In this document: one piece after another, positions 5,827 to 6,696 of the stretch | How the letters are laid out: every line of letters starts with the position of its first letter | Numbering within the stretch: position 1 is the first letter of the stretch | Origin: an uncultured Phascolarctobacterium sp. | GTDB lineage: Bacteria > Bacillota > Negativicutes > Acidaminococcales > Acidaminococcaceae | Length of the DNA: 6,696 nt | Direction: 5' to 3' | Assembly (NCBI GenBank): GCA_937901335.1 | Contig: CALCHC010000085.1 | Coordinates: forward strand, 1-6,696 | Notes under the pieces: model-generated | What the model saw: only the letters and a program-made list of their open reading frames with translations | The model's database searches: none | Told to the model about the DNA's origin: nothing | Program-made: the position numbers and the translations under genes

Positions 5827-6696
5827 GGAAAAAGTTCAGGGTAAGCAGCTTTCGCCATATCCTCAACCCCTAAAACAAAATGTTGGGAACAAGTCAGAAG
5901 ATGCGCAGAGGGAATTACAATAATGCTTTTATTTTTGCCAGCATTAGTAGTCATATAAGACTGGTTGGATAAAAGCTCTTCCTTCAATGCGTCAGGACTA
6001 TGTTCCCCGTCAAAGTTCCAGTCGCCAATAACGAAGCTATCCGGATTTAACTGCACTATAGTTTCTTGGGAAAGTGTACAGGGCTGAGAATAGTTCAAGC
6101 TTCTGGTAACGTCTTCAACGCCGGCAAGACTACAAGTATCACCAAAAGTTCCCTTAGGAGAATAATAAGCACCAAAGGCGTGCATAAAGAGAACCTTGCG
6201 TTTTTCCTTGATGTTGCCTAATTTTTCCTGTAGCTTTTGAATGCGAGTATCCATTTCCGCAACTATTTGCTTACCTTTTTCCAGTTCCCCTACAACTTGA
6301 GCAAGTTCTAAGATGGAAGCCTTAATCTCTTCAAAATTGGAAGGAGTTTTGTAAACATAAACCTTCATTCCCATTTCGCGCAAGGTTTGGTAACTTTCGG
6401 GAGGGAAGAAGTCAGAAATAAGAACCAAGTCAGGATTAAGCCCCATAATACTTTCGGGAGTATTACCATGTGAGCGATTGGGAATAGTTTTGACACGCTC
6501 AACAATATTGGAAATACCACCATCATCTGCCAAATAAGTAACGCTTAAAATTCTGTTGAGCGGTACCAAATCCAAAAGTATCTCGTCAGTACCAATGGAC
6601 ATCGATACAATTCGTTTAGGCTTTTCCGAAAAGGTAAGCTTTGTGTTGGTAATGTCCGTTACGGTGTAGCTACCTTCCTGTAAATTTGCAGCCGCA
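5823..6696 (-). CDS. Second FecB/BtuF-type ABC substrate-binding protein, N-terminus beyond window
   Basis: The reading frame is open to the right edge, giving 290 visible residues. The Met at 6602-6600 is internal: 31 more codons upstream encode the typical start of the mature domain (GSYTVTDITNTKLTFSEKPK, then RIVS). The signal peptide and lipobox are therefore outside the window. The Peripla_BP_2 pattern is clear: RIVSMSIGTDEILLDLV, the GLNPDLVLISDF block, a long Glu/Lys-rich linker helix, LNPDSFVIGDWNF in lobe two, and a final helix ending AAYPELF. These blocks match, in the same order, those of the protein at 87-1058, so the two are paralogues with diverged binding-face residues. It probably binds a related chelate or the same compound in another form. 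Its stop codon lies in the -35 box of the next gene. The role is inferred from the family; the partner transporter is not visible on this side. Confidence 0.9.
   Translation of the reverse strand, partial: AAANLQEGSYTVTDITNTKLTFSEKPKRIVSMSIGTDEILLDLVPLNRILSVTYLADDGGISNIVERVKTIPNRSHGNTPESIMGLNPDLVLISDFFPPESYQTLREMGMKVYVYKTPSNFEEIKASILELAQVVGELEKGKQIVAEMDTRIQKLQEKLGNIKEKRKVLFMHAFGAYYSPKGTFGDTCSLAGVEDVTRSLNYSQPCTLSQETIVQLNPDSFVIGDWNFDGEHSPDALKEELLSNQSYMTTNAGKNKSIIVIPSAHLLTCSQHFVLGVEDMAKAAYPELFP

Noticed and set aside
6600..6602. ATG at 6602-6600 as the start of the second binding protein
   Set aside because: The frame continues upstream to the window edge with conserved family sequence (EKPKRIVS before the Met), and a start here would remove the export signal and the first strand.

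Overview
The window looks like chromosome from an AT-rich, anaerobic low-GC Firmicute. Strong GGAGG-type ribosome binding sites, tightly overlapping genes and oxygen-sensitive Fe-S enzymes support this. Negativicutes or Clostridia are my guess, but the genus cannot be read from the sequence.

Left and centre (1-4434, minus strand): a five-gene polycistron reads right to left. It encodes a NifH-like Fe protein (3628-4434), two subunits of a nitrogenase-like component 1 (2346-3638 and 1055-2353), a FecB/BtuF-type substrate-binding lipoprotein (87-1058) and the start of a FecCD-type permease (1-90, cut by the window edge). Every junction overlaps (11, 8, 4 and 4 nt), so reductase and importer are almost certainly made from one transcript. 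The component-1 subunits carry three nitrogenase-style cluster cysteines each. They are short, and I cannot find the FeMo-cofactor Cys or His ligands. No cofactor-assembly genes are in view. This is therefore best read as a nitrogenase-superfamily reductase of unknown substrate, not N2 fixation. The link to a metal-chelate/corrinoid/heme-class importer suggests that the imported compound is the substrate, or is related to it.

Centre right (4435-5443): a divergent MerR-family regulator with a GyrI-like effector domain (4556-5401). It is followed by a bidirectional terminator (5406-5442).

Right (5444-6696, minus strand): a 108-residue His-rich protein made of two copies of a helical unit (5444-5770), and the 3' part of a second FecB-type substrate-binding protein paralogous to the first (5823-6696, N-terminus beyond the edge).

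The most informative signal is regulatory. The promoters of the nitrogenase-like operon and of the 108-residue protein share one architecture: TTGACT, a 19-bp spacer and a -10-like box, with an 8-5-8 dyad (ACTATAT- / -TATATAGT) centred on spacer position 8. This is the classic MerR-activated promoter layout, and it lies next to a merR gene. The small duplicated protein and the reductase/importer operon thus appear to form one effector-responsive regulon.
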